From Thauera terpenica 58Eu (lineage in GTDB: Bacteria > Pseudomonadota > Gammaproteobacteria > Burkholderiales > Rhodocyclaceae): a DNA stretch of 64,000 bases. Positions 1 to 9,176 of the stretch are shown here, one piece after another. Below the pieces are notes generated by a model. That model had not been told where the DNA came from and made no database searches. It saw only the letters and a program-made list of their open reading frames with translations. The position numbers and the translations under genes are program-made. The DNA lies in contig NZ_ATJV01000092.1 of the NCBI RefSeq assembly GCF_000443165.1, forward strand, positions 62,001 to 126,000. The letters are read 5' to 3'. Positions within the stretch are counted from its first letter, which is position 1; the number at the start of each line of letters is the position of its first letter.

Positions 1-684
1 GAGGATGGCGTGGGTGGTGCCCTCGCCTCGAACGAGCACGAGTTGCGCCTCGCCGGATGCGCCGCCAAATGCCTGCACGAGCGCATCCGCGCTGTCGGCA
101 AGAGGCGGGCCGGCCGGGTGCAGTCCGCGCGCCGCGAGGCTGGCTGAGAGCTGGCTCAGGTTGAGGCGCAGCGCGTGTGCGTTGATCAGCACGAGCTGGC
201 GCGAGGTGAGCGGTCCGTCCACCGATTCCATGTCGGAGAGTAGCTCGGAGCCGGCCGGCAAGTTGAAACCCAGTGGCCGGCTGCCGGCTTCGCGGGCGGC
301 GCGACTGTCGGCGATCGAGCTCAGCGCCTCGGTGTTGCCATCCGGCTGCGGTGTGATGGTGACCGTGATGAAGAAGTCGCCGCGCGCCTGTGCCAGCACA
401 TGGGCATGACCGGTGCGCGCGTGCGCCACCTGAGCGCCCAGCACCTGCTGGTAGTGAGAGAGCACGACAGCGGTCGGTGCCGGGCTGAGCACGCGCGCAA
501 TGCGCATCGGCACACCGTTGAGTCGGACCTGTTCGCCGATGGGCTCGATGCGAGCGTCTCGCGGATGCATGAGCTCAGGCCATGGGCTTGCAGCGGCGGC
601 GCTCATGAGAACACAGGGGAAGGTGGACAGGAGCAGCACGCGCAGTGTGAATGGCGCCAAGGGCAGGGTGAACGATGAGCTCAT
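1..684 (-). CDS. Secreted protein of the Tad-pilus locus, partial (C-terminus beyond window)
   Basis: I read this reading frame directly. It opens with an ATG that overlaps the stop of the TadE-like gene (ATGA overlap, 681-684) and stays open to base 1, giving 228 residues without a stop. The N-terminus looks like a Sec signal peptide: a hydrophobic stretch around residues 8-30 followed by AAAASPWPE. The rest is soluble, with no motif I recognise. The 4-bp overlap implies translational coupling to the TadE-like gene, so it probably acts in the envelope with the pilus proteins. The family is unknown to me and the missing end prevents a better call. Confidence 0.7.
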   Translation of the reverse strand, partial: MSSSFTLPLAPFTLRVLLLSTFPCVLMSAAAASPWPELMHPRDARIEPIGEQVRLNGVPMRIARVLSPAPTAVVLSHYQQVLGAQVAHARTGHAHVLAQARGDFFITVTITPQPDGNTEALSSIADSRAAREAGSRPLGFNLPAGSELLSDMESVDGPLTSRQLVLINAHALRLNLSQLSASLAARGLHPAGPPLADSADALVQAFGGASGEAQLVLVRGEGTTHAIL

Positions 685-1445
685 CGGATGCGGTCCTCGG
701 GGACGAACTCGGGATCGACGCGACCGATGTCGGGCAAGCGTGCCCCGTCCAGCACGCGGGGGATGAGCTTGAGGGGCGCGGCGAACAGCTCCAGCGCCCC
801 GAACGGGAAGGGGCCTGTGATATTCCAGGGCCCCCGCCTTAGCGCGGCGCGCACCGCTGCCGGCCCGGAGGCGGACCATGGATCGACCAGCAGCGTGGTG
901 TGGCGCTCGATCGACAGGCCAAGTGCATCGAAAGGCGCGAGACCGGCGACGTCTGCAAGGGCGATGCGGACTGCGCCGGTGTACAGCGTGTTCGCGTCCA
1001 GCCCCATGCCTGACGCGAACACCGCGCCCAGCGGCTGCGTCAGCGCCTCGCGCCGGCTGGTGGCATCGACATGGGTGTCAAACACTGGCAGCAGCGGCTC
1101 GCCACGGTGATCGGTCCACAGCGGGTTGCGATGCTCAGCGAAGTCGCCCACGCGCTCAGCGCTCTTGACCGGCGCGGTGCTGGTGCTGAAGAAGCGCCGC
1201 CGCACCTCATCGGCCAGCTCTGCATCGGACTTCCACGACTGCAGGCTGCTGCCGTGGTGGACCACGCCCTCGAAGGCAACATAGCGGCTGGCGCTGGCAG
1301 CGGTCTGCGCGATGTCGAGCTGCTTGCCCAGCAGCGGCACGATCAGAAACAGCGGCAGCAGCACCAGGGCCAGCACCAGGAACTCGACGGTGGACTGGCC
1401 GTGCTGGCGGTGCGCTCCCCCAACCCTGCTCATGCTGGCGTCCAT
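681..1445 (-). CDS. TadE-like pseudopilin / Tad minor pilin
   Basis: About 254 residues. Near the N-terminus sits a class IVb prepilin-type motif, GQSTVEF, followed by a hydrophobic helix (LVLALVLLPLFLIVPLL). Cleavage would follow Gly, with Glu at +5 and an aromatic at +6, as in TadE/TadF pseudopilins. The remaining part is a periplasmic domain with no enzymatic motif. The start at 1445 is chosen because it lies just outside the upstream TadG-like gene; 1433 (MSRVGG) is an alternative. It sits between a TadG-like gene and a secreted protein in one minus-strand unit. The likely role is initiation or tip of a Tad/Flp pilus. No tadA ATPase or prepilin peptidase gene is visible here. Confidence 0.7.
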   Translation of the reverse strand: MDASMSRVGGAHRQHGQSTVEFLVLALVLLPLFLIVPLLGKQLDIAQTAASASRYVAFEGVVHHGSSLQSWKSDAELADEVRRRFFSTSTAPVKSAERVGDFAEHRNPLWTDHRGEPLLPVFDTHVDATSRREALTQPLGAVFASGMGLDANTLYTGAVRIALADVAGLAPFDALGLSIERHTTLLVDPWSASGPAAVRAALRRGPWNITGPFPFGALELFAAPLKLIPRVLDGARLPDIGRVDPEFVPEDRIR

Positions 1446-1512
1446 GGCTGTGGTGCGCGCAGCGCCTGAAGCCTGTATGCGGTGTGCTGGACCATCGGTT
1501 TGTGCGCGCCCT

Positions 1513-2913
1513 TCATGGGAGCTGGGCGCTGTCCTGGCGCAGCTGGGCCTGGGCGCGGGCCGCTGCGGACACCGGCGCAAGGCGCGCCTGCCAGTAGGGG
1601 TTGAAAAGGCTGCCGAGTTCGCTGCGTCCAGGGTGACGCGCGTTGCCGGCATCCGGACGCTCGAAGAAGACCTCGACGCTCGATATCGCCGCACTTTGCC
1701 CGCCCGTCAGCCTGCCGTCGAAGAGCTGCAGGCGCCCAGCGGGCTTGACGCTGCTCGTGCCTCCCGAGAAGCGCTGTGCCGCAGCGGACTTGGTGACCCG
1801 AATGGTGAGCCGGGTGCTGGGTGCCTCCATTTCCAGCGCGCGATCCGACAGTTCGCGGAAGGCGGGGATGGCGCCGCCGCCGAAGGTGGCGGGTGGAAAC
1901 CCCTTGGCGACGCCCGCGGCAGAATCGGCAATCGCGCTCGCCCGTGGATTGGTGCCGCGCGAGCCGGCGTAGGCATAGGCCCCATCGGCCAGGTCATCGT
2001 CGGAAGCGGCGCTGCCGTAGCCGAGCGGCTGCTCGCTGCGCCGGCAACGCCAGCGCCGCACGCGGTAGTGATGTGCGGAGAGCGTGTCCATGGACTTCCA
2101 GCCATCGACGAGGTCGATGAGCTCGGTGCTGCCACGCTTGCGCAGCTCGATGCCGTGGCAGAGCACGACCAGACCGAAGTTCCAGTTGCGGCTGATGAGG
2201 AAGGCCTCGCGACTGTCATTGACCAGCCTGCCCATGCGGCGACGTTCGTCGCGTGTGGCGTACTCGCGGGTGAAGCCGGCGAAGTCGTCCGCGAGCGGAA
2301 CTGGATCGACGACAGCCTGTGGATCGTTGTCCTGGGCGACGTCTTTCATCAGCGCAAGACGGCTTGCCAGGGCAAGGGCGTCGGCTGGGCCGTGCATGAG
2401 TTTTTGCGACAGCGCCAGCGCCTGGATCGCCGCGTCGTGAAGGCTGACGGCGCCCGCCAGCGCAGGTGTGAGGCTGTCCATGATCGACTTGATGTGCCCC
2501 ATCGCCGTGGCGAGGGTGGTGCCGACTCCGGGAATGAGGTGCAGATAGGGGCCGATGTTGGTGGCCGATGTGCCCATGTATCGCGCCCACGATGCGATGC
2601 CCACCGCCTGCCCGATCGCGATCTGGTTGGCGATGATTGCGCGGTTGGTGTAGGCGTCGTAGTTCAGCATGCGAGCCTCGAACACGCCTGCACTGAAGGC
2701 GACCGCATCGGCGGTGTTGGTGAGGCGTAGCTTCTCCTGCACCAGTTGGCCGCTGTTGAACATGTAGAAGAGGATGGCTGCGACGGCGACGAGAAGAACG
2801 AGGGCCAGCGGCAGGACTTGTCCTGTCTGTTGTCTTTCGAATCCCGTGCGTGCATTGCCCCCGATCGCCTCCACGTCTGTTGTGCGGCGTGCTTGCCGTG
2901 ACGCGCTCGCCAC
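1513..2913 (-). CDS. TadG-like Flp pilus-assembly protein
   Basis: 466 residues. After a short polar N-terminus comes TGQVLPLALVLLVAVAAILF and an extended helix with SGQLVQEKLRLTNTADAVAF. This is the typical N-terminal membrane anchor of the Tad-like family (von Willebrand/TadG group): one transmembrane helix, then a long Ala-rich periplasmic region. The remainder has no VWA metal site that I can see. It lies between the Flp-like pilin gene and the TadE-like gene and is transcribed with them. The family is thought to anchor or help assemble the Tad pilus in the envelope. The plus-strand frames across this gene are shadows. Confidence 0.7.
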   Translation of the reverse strand: MASASRQARRTTDVEAIGGNARTGFERQQTGQVLPLALVLLVAVAAILFYMFNSGQLVQEKLRLTNTADAVAFSAGVFEARMLNYDAYTNRAIIANQIAIGQAVGIASWARYMGTSATNIGPYLHLIPGVGTTLATAMGHIKSIMDSLTPALAGAVSLHDAAIQALALSQKLMHGPADALALASRLALMKDVAQDNDPQAVVDPVPLADDFAGFTREYATRDERRRMGRLVNDSREAFLISRNWNFGLVVLCHGIELRKRGSTELIDLVDGWKSMDTLSAHHYRVRRWRCRRSEQPLGYGSAASDDDLADGAYAYAGSRGTNPRASAIADSAAGVAKGFPPATFGGGAIPAFRELSDRALEMEAPSTRLTIRVTKSAAAQRFSGGTSSVKPAGRLQLFDGRLTGGQSAAISSVEVFFERPDAGNARHPGRSELGSLFNPYWQARLAPVSAAARAQAQLRQDSAQLP

Positions 2914-2919
2914 GCGGGC

Positions 2920-3189
2920 CTACTTGCCGACCTGGTTCACGTAAGTGTCGAGGGTGTGCTTCTGGTCGCCGACCGTTTTTGCCTTGTCGGAAGCGGTCTG
3001 TGCTGCCGTCTTCGCCGCGGTGCCGTCCTTTCCGGATAGCTCCTGGGCGATGGCAGCGGTCTGGTTGCGCACGGTCTGGCCGAAGTACTGATATACCGCG
3101 ATGGCGGCGACCGCGATCATCGCGACGATGATGATGTATTCGGTCATGCCCTGACCGTGTTGGCTATTGCGTTTGGCAGGTGCTGACAT
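2920..3189 (-). CDS. Flp-type pilin (class IVb prepilin)
   Basis: 89 residues. The leader MSAPAKRNSQHG is followed by QGMTEYIIIVAMIAVAAIAVY: cleavage after Gly, Glu at +5 and Tyr at +6, the hallmark of Flp prepilins. The C-terminal half is Ala/Lys/Thr-rich and hydrophilic. Most Flp subunits are 50-70 residues, so this one carries a longer polar tail. The ATG at 3189 is chosen because it places the basic leader immediately before the cleavage motif; upstream in-frame codons run through an AT-rich promoter region. It is the first gene of the Tad-like unit, with only six bases between its stop and the TadG-like start. Confidence 0.8.
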   Translation of the reverse strand: MSAPAKRNSQHGQGMTEYIIIVAMIAVAAIAVYQYFGQTVRNQTAAIAQELSGKDGTAAKTAAQTASDKAKTVGDQKHTLDTYVNQVGK

Positions 3190-3220
3190 GATCGCGGTTT
3201 CCAGGTGAATAGTGGATATG

Positions 3221-3249
3221 ATGATGGCAAATGAAAAATGCATAGTCAA
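3221..3249 (-). promoter_or_regulatory. Candidate sigma-70 promoter of the Flp pilin unit
   Basis: Reading the minus strand, TTGACT (3249-3244) is followed after 17 bases by CATCAT (3226-3221), within the most AT-rich stretch of this region and about 30 bases ahead of the pilin ATG. The -35 box is good and the -10 box weak. This is inference from sequence only. Confidence 0.35.
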
Positions 3250-3302
3250 TATCCTTTTGTCATTAATGGATGGAGCCCCATTCATGTCTTGTCGAGGTCG
3301 AC

Positions 3303-3336
3303 GAAAAAGCCCGCTGCATCTGACTGCAGCGGGCTT
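3303..3336 (-). terminator. Rho-independent terminator (minus strand)
   Basis: A perfect 12-bp inverted repeat, AAGCCCGCTGCA (3307-3318) and TGCAGCGGGCTT (3325-3336), with a 6-base loop. Read on the minus strand it is followed by a run of five T (A run at 3304-3308 on the plus strand). It would stop leftward transcription before the pilin promoter, although no protein gene on the minus strand feeds it. Confidence 0.8.
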
Positions 3337-3473
3337 GGCTTGGGGTGGGGACCAGGGTGGGCTCCGTGCGACGCGGCGCAGGCTTGAGCGTTGACGATCT
3401 TGCTTCGGGTGCTGCTGAGGTGTGCCACGCACGGTAATTGCCTGCGCGCCCGGCGGTCACAGCTATGATGTGT

Positions 3474-3507
3474 ATCGAGCCCCATGCAGGAGGGCTCGAT
3501 TTTTTTC
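3474..3507 (+). terminator. Rho-independent terminator just ahead of the MFS start codon
   Basis: ATCGAGCCC (3474-3482) pairs with GGGCTCGAT (3492-3500) and is followed immediately by T6 (3501-3506). It is a strong plus-strand terminator ending only about 15 bases before the ATG at 3522. It may end an upstream small RNA or act as an attenuator in the MFS leader. Confidence 0.8.
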
Positions 3508-3521
3508 ATGGATAGGGCCGT

Positions 3522-4727
3522 ATGCGCAACTTGTCGATACTTTGTTTTGCCTATGCGATCAGTTTGTTTTATCGCGGCATGATTTCGGTGATTGCGCCGG
3601 AGATCTCGGCAGACCTGGCGCTGAACGAGAGTGGTCTGGGTCTGTTGTCGTCGACCTTCTTCATCAGCTTCGCCATCGCTCAGGTCCCTTGTGGTCTGGC
3701 GCTTGATCGGCTTGGCGCACGTTTGACCATCGGCCTGTTCATGTGGCTGGCGGTACTGGGTACCGTCCTATTTTCGATAGCCGAAACATCTTCCGTCGCG
3801 TTTGTTGGGCAGGTGCTGATTGGCGTCGGCTGTGCACCGATATTTACCGGTTCGATGCTGTTTGTCGGCCGCCATTACCCGCCCGAACGTTTTGCCTATA
3901 TCACCGCGCTGGTGATCGCGGTCGGCAGCATCGGCGATCTGCTTGGCACCACCCCCCTGGCTCTGGTAACCGAATGGCTGGGGTGGCGGTCTGCGCTGCT
4001 GCTCGTCATGGTCCTGGCGGCAGCGGCGGCCAGCTGCTGCCTGTTATGGCTGGAGCCGGACCGGCCCGTCGGCGAGCCCCAGTCGCTGACGGCGATGCTG
4101 CGCGGCATGGCACGGGTGACAACCGTGCGTGGCTTGTGGCCGATTGTCCCGATGTTTCTGGCCAGCTACGCGGTGCTGATGGCGATTCGCGGACTGTGGA
4201 GCGGCCCTTACCTGGCCGAGGTGTTCCAGCTCGATACCGGAGAGCGGGGCAATGTCATCTTTGCGATGTCGATTGCCCTGGGGGTGGGCACCTTCATGCT
4301 GGGGGTGCTGGACCGGTTTCTGAAAAACACGCGGCGGCTGGTGATCGTCAGTTCGGTGCTGACCCTGGTGCCGCTCTTGCTGTTGGCGATCTATCCATCC
4401 GAGGGGGCCAATTTCGCGATGTGGGCCTTCGTCGCGATCGGGCTGTTTGGCTTCAACTACCCCTTGTTGATGGCCCATAGCCGGAGCTTTCTGGCACCGG
4501 CCTACCATGGCCGCGGCATGGCCTTCCTGACGGCGCTGAGCTTCGTCGGCGTCGCGCTGATTCAAAGCATCAGTGGATGGATGATGGGGATGAGCTACGA
4601 AGCGCAAATGAGCCCGAGCGAGCAGTACCGGCTGCTGTTCATCCTGCTCGGAGGCGCGCTGGCGCTGGCCACCGTCGTGTACGGCTTCAGCGAAAGGCAG
4701 GGGCGCGGGACCGGACCACTCAAATAG
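3522..4727 (+). CDS. Major facilitator superfamily transporter
   Basis: 401 residues with about 12 hydrophobic segments. Between helices 2 and 3 is the MFS motif A-like stretch GLALDRLGARLTIG. The first helix begins directly at the N-terminus (LSILCFAYAISLFYRG). The family moves small solutes across the inner membrane by proton symport or antiport; the substrate cannot be read from sequence. A Shine-Dalgarno-like GGATAGGG precedes the start, squeezed between the terminator T-run and the ATG. It is convergent with ettA, and a small hairpin lies between them. Confidence 0.85.
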   Translation: MRNLSILCFAYAISLFYRGMISVIAPEISADLALNESGLGLLSSTFFISFAIAQVPCGLALDRLGARLTIGLFMWLAVLGTVLFSIAETSSVAFVGQVLIGVGCAPIFTGSMLFVGRHYPPERFAYITALVIAVGSIGDLLGTTPLALVTEWLGWRSALLLVMVLAAAAASCCLLWLEPDRPVGEPQSLTAMLRGMARVTTVRGLWPIVPMFLASYAVLMAIRGLWSGPYLAEVFQLDTGERGNVIFAMSIALGVGTFMLGVLDRFLKNTRRLVIVSSVLTLVPLLLLAIYPSEGANFAMWAFVAIGLFGFNYPLLMAHSRSFLAPAYHGRGMAFLTALSFVGVALIQSISGWMMGMSYEAQMSPSEQYRLLFILLGGALALATVVYGFSERQGRGTGPLK

Positions 4728-4754
4728 TGGCACGTCGCTGTCCCGACTGGCCTG

Positions 4755-4783
4755 GCAGCCGAACTGCATTGCGGCTCGGCTGC
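4755..4783. terminator. Hairpin between convergent MFS and ettA genes
   Basis: GCAGCCGA (4755-4762) pairs perfectly with TCGGCTGC (4776-4783). There is no T-run, so it is a weak or factor-assisted terminator at best. Its position between two converging genes supports the reading. Confidence 0.4.
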
Positions 4784-4791
4784 GGCCCCGG

Positions 4792-6456
<1,665 letters not shown>

Positions 6457-6625
6457 CGAACTGCCTTACAGAAGGAGCGGAAAGAGCGGCAGTTTACCCG
6501 ACTGGGTGCGAGCCGGCACGCTTGGGGCAGATGCGCGTCCACCGGACGCGGGGTGTGATGGCCTCAATGGACCCGGCGAGCGAGCACCGCGGGCTGCTTC
6601 GCGTCGGCGGGCCGTCGCGCTCAGC

Positions 6626-7108
6626 TCACAGCAGCGCTTCGATATCCTTCACCATGTCTGCCGGTTCCGTGGTCGGCGCAAAGCGCTCGACCGCGAGCCC
6701 CTCGCGGTCGACCAGGAACTTGGTGAAGTTCCACTTGATGGCTTCGGTGCCAAGCACGCCTTTGGCGTGCTGCTTGAGGTATTTGAAAAGCGGGTGTGCG
6801 TCGTCGCCATTGACCTCGACCTTGGCGAACATCGGGAAGCTGACGCCGTAGTTCTTCTCGCAGAAGGCCGTGATCTCTGCCGCGCTGCCAGGCTCCTGGG
6901 CGCCGAACTGGTTGCATGGAAAGCCGAGCACGACCAGGCCGCGTGCGGCGTAGTCCTTGTAGAGCTTTTCCAGGCCGGCGTAGTGCGGGGTCAGGCCACA
7001 TGCGCTGGCGGTGTTCACGATCAGCAGCACCTTGCCGGCGTACTCGCCGAGGGTGGTGCTGCCGCCTTTCAGGCGCTGGACTTCGATGTCATACAGCTCG
7101 GAAGACAT
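6626..7108 (-). CDS. Glutathione peroxidase family protein
   Basis: 160 residues. The peroxidatic Cys lies in NTASACGLTPHY, followed by the GFPCNQFGAQEPG motif with its catalytic Gln, and IKWNFTKFL with the catalytic Trp. Like most bacterial members it is a Cys rather than selenocysteine enzyme and has the second Cys in the CNQF motif, so reduction by thioredoxin or glutathione is possible. It reduces peroxides in the cytoplasm; no signal peptide is present. Same strand as fpr, separated by about 106 bases, so an independent promoter is likely. Confidence 0.92.
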   Translation of the reverse strand: MSSELYDIEVQRLKGGSTTLGEYAGKVLLIVNTASACGLTPHYAGLEKLYKDYAARGLVVLGFPCNQFGAQEPGSAAEITAFCEKNYGVSFPMFAKVEVNGDDAHPLFKYLKQHAKGVLGTEAIKWNFTKFLVDREGLAVERFAPTTEPADMVKDIEALL

Positions 7109-7214
7109 GCGGGGCTCTCCGTGGGTGTCGTTGTTGATGTTAAGGGTGCAGCAATGGACCGTGTCGGAGGCGCCCGAGTTTCCTGCGCTGAGGAAATTCT
7201 TGGCATTGAGCGCT

Positions 7215-7991
7215 CTATTTTTCGACGAAGGCGCGCTCGATCACGTAGTCCCCGGCCACGCCAATGCGCGGTGACATCGTGAACCCGCGCGCATCGAGCA
7301 GGTCGCAGCAGTCCTTGTTCATCGCCTGGCTGCCGCAGATCATCACCCGGTCATGCGCCGGATCCAGCGCCGGCAGGCCGATGTCGTCGAACAGTCTGCC
7401 CGTTTCCATCACATGAGTGATACGGCCGGTGTTGTGGAAGGGCTCGCGTGTCACCGTGGGGTAGTAGATCAGTTGCGCGCGCACCGCATCGCCAAAATAT
7501 TCGTTTTGCGGCAGCACGCGGGTGATGAAGTCGGTGTAGGCGAGTTCGGACACGAAACGCACGCCGTGCACCAGGATCACCTTCTCGAAGCGGGCGTAGG
7601 TCTCGGGGTCCTGGATCACGCTCAGAAAAGGTGCGAGGCCGGTGCCGGTGGCGAGCAGGTACAGATTCTTGCCAGGGTTCAGATCGTGCAGCACGAGGGT
7701 GCCGGTGGGCTTCTTGCTGACCACGATCGGGTCACCCTCGCGCAAGTGTTGCAGGCGCGAGGTGAGCGGCCCGTCCGCCACCTTGATGCTGAAGAACTCG
7801 AGATGCTCTTCGTGATTGGGGCTGGCGATGCTGTAGGCGCGGGTCAGGGGCTTGCCTTCGACGTCCAATCCGATCATGACGAACTGGCCGTTCTCGAAGC
7901 GCAGAGCCGGGCTGCGCGTGGTGCGAAAGCTGAACAGGGAGTTGTTCCAGTGATGAACACTGATGACGCGCTCGGTAAGCAGATTGCTCAT
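7215..7991 (-). CDS. fpr: Ferredoxin/flavodoxin--NADP+ reductase
   Basis: 258 residues, typical of bacterial FprA. FAD-binding motif RAYSIASPNHEEHLEFF near residues 51-67, the NADP-binding LLATGTGLAPFLSV around residue 113, and the C-terminal NADPH site VMICGSQAMN. It moves electrons between NADPH and ferredoxin or flavodoxin and supports oxidative-stress recovery and iron-sulfur metabolism. It is divergent from a LysR gene of the FinR type, the arrangement known from pseudomonads, where FinR activates fprA under oxidative stress. The shared 102-base intergenic region carries an inverted repeat at 8070-8087. Confidence 0.93.
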   Translation of the reverse strand: MSNLLTERVISVHHWNNSLFSFRTTRSPALRFENGQFVMIGLDVEGKPLTRAYSIASPNHEEHLEFFSIKVADGPLTSRLQHLREGDPIVVSKKPTGTLVLHDLNPGKNLYLLATGTGLAPFLSVIQDPETYARFEKVILVHGVRFVSELAYTDFITRVLPQNEYFGDAVRAQLIYYPTVTREPFHNTGRITHVMETGRLFDDIGLPALDPAHDRVMICGSQAMNKDCCDLLDARGFTMSPRIGVAGDYVIERAFVEK

Positions 7992-8069
7992 GACGGTGCC
8001 CTTGCAGGACGGATTGACGATGGCGTTGATTCTAGGTGGGTTGGCTTACCGATTTAGTGGATAATTTCG

Positions 8070-8087
8070 ATAACTCTTACCTGTTAT
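8070..8087. promoter_or_regulatory. Candidate FinR operator between fpr and finR
   Basis: ATAAC-N8-GTTAT, an inverted repeat of LysR-box type, located in an AT-rich stretch just six bases ahead of the finR ATG. The placement fits autorepression combined with activation of the divergent fpr gene. This is inference. Confidence 0.5.
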
Positions 8088-8093
8088 AGTGAT

Positions 8094-9020
8094 ATGCGAT
8101 TCACCTTGCGTCAGATCCAGGCTTTCGTCGCCATCGCCCGCAGCGACAACGTGTCGCGTGCCGCCGAGGCTTTGAGCCTGTCCCAATCCGCCACCAGCGC
8201 CGCGCTCGCCGAGCTCGAGAATCAGTTTGACCAGCAGCTGTTCGACCGCCATGGCAAGCGGCTGCGCCTTAATGAGCAAGGCCGGCTGGTGCTGCCCCAT
8301 GCGGTGGAACTGCTCGACCGCGCCGAGGAGATGGACGCCTTGCTGCGTGGCGAACGCGGCCTGGGCAGCCTGCGTGTGGGTGCGACGCTGACCATCGGCA
8401 ACTATCTGCTGCCGCTCATCGTTTCCGGCTTCCTGCAAAGCCATCCGGAAAGTCGGGTGAAGCTGCAGGTGTACAACACGAGCACGATTGCAGCGATGTT
8501 GCGCCGCTACGAGATTGATCTTGGCCTGGTTGAGGGGCAGGTGACCGATGTCGAACTGGAAGTGGAACATTGGGTCGAGGACGAACTGGTGGTGTTTTGT
8601 GCACCCGAGCATGCGCTGGCGGGGCGCGAGACCGTCAGCTTGGCCGAGATTGCCGACGAGCCCTGGATCATGCGGGAACGCGGCTCGGGCACGCGGGAAA
8701 CGCTCAACCAGGCCTTGCGCCATCGGCCGGGCGCCATGGTGCCGCGTCTGGAGCTGGAACACACGGAGGCGGTCAAGCGCGCGGTGGAAAGCGGCCTCGG
8801 TCTGGGCTGCCTGTCGCGGCTTGCTCTGCGTGATGCCTTTCGGCGTGGCAGCCTGGTGGCGCTGGAGACGCCAGAGCTCGATCTGCGCCGCAGCTTCAGC
8901 TTCGTGTGGCACCGCGGCAAGTACCACAGCGCCGCCATTCGCCGCTTTCTCGAGGATTGCCGGGCGTTCACGGCAGGCGCCGAGCGCAGTCACGAAATTC
9001 ACCTGCCGCTGGTACGCTGA
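8094..9020 (+). CDS. finR: LysR-family regulator, FinR/YeiE-like
   Basis: 308 residues. N-terminal winged helix-turn-helix (FTLRQIQAFVAIARSDNVS..AAEALSLSQSATSAALAELE), then the LysR effector domain with SLRVGATLTIGNYLLP. Overall it looks like the CysL/YeiE/FinR branch. The position, divergent from fpr, matches the finR-fprA pair of Pseudomonas, from which I infer the function. The ATG at 8094 gives the standard LysR N-terminus, yet there is no clear ribosome-binding site and the operator-like repeat ends six bases before it, so the message may be nearly leaderless. Confidence 0.8.
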   Translation: MRFTLRQIQAFVAIARSDNVSRAAEALSLSQSATSAALAELENQFDQQLFDRHGKRLRLNEQGRLVLPHAVELLDRAEEMDALLRGERGLGSLRVGATLTIGNYLLPLIVSGFLQSHPESRVKLQVYNTSTIAAMLRRYEIDLGLVEGQVTDVELEVEHWVEDELVVFCAPEHALAGRETVSLAEIADEPWIMRERGSGTRETLNQALRHRPGAMVPRLELEHTEAVKRAVESGLGLGCLSRLALRDAFRRGSLVALETPELDLRRSFSFVWHRGKYHSAAIRRFLEDCRAFTAGAERSHEIHLPLVR

Positions 9021-9176
9021 GCGTGCCGCCGCGGACGCGGGCGGGAACTTCCACCTCAACTGCGCTTCAGACGGGCTTGCGTGCTGAACGGTGGCGGGGT
9101 GGGTGCCCGACTCCGCAGCAGGCAATGCGTGTACTACACTCATCACCCCAACCGACTCCCTTCGCACGGTGCAGCC

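Larger units (their letters stand above)
3190..3521. other. Gene-free stretch between Flp pilin and MFS genes
   Basis: 332 bases without a convincing protein gene. It holds the likely pilin promoter (3221-3249), a minus-strand terminator (3303-3336) and a plus-strand terminator (3474-3506). Between the two hairpins is about 135 bases of GC-rich sequence with no coding signal; it may be transcribed as an RNA or serve as a leader. Confidence 0.6.

Noticed and set aside
1312-2730. 472-codon open frame on the plus strand
   Set aside because: It runs antisense to the TadG-like gene, which has the real family pattern (membrane anchor, prepilin locus context). Long shadow frames are expected at this GC content.
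3212-3394. 60-codon plus-strand frame ahead of the MFS gene
   Set aside because: No ribosome-binding site, crosses a terminator hairpin and an opposing promoter, no sensible composition.
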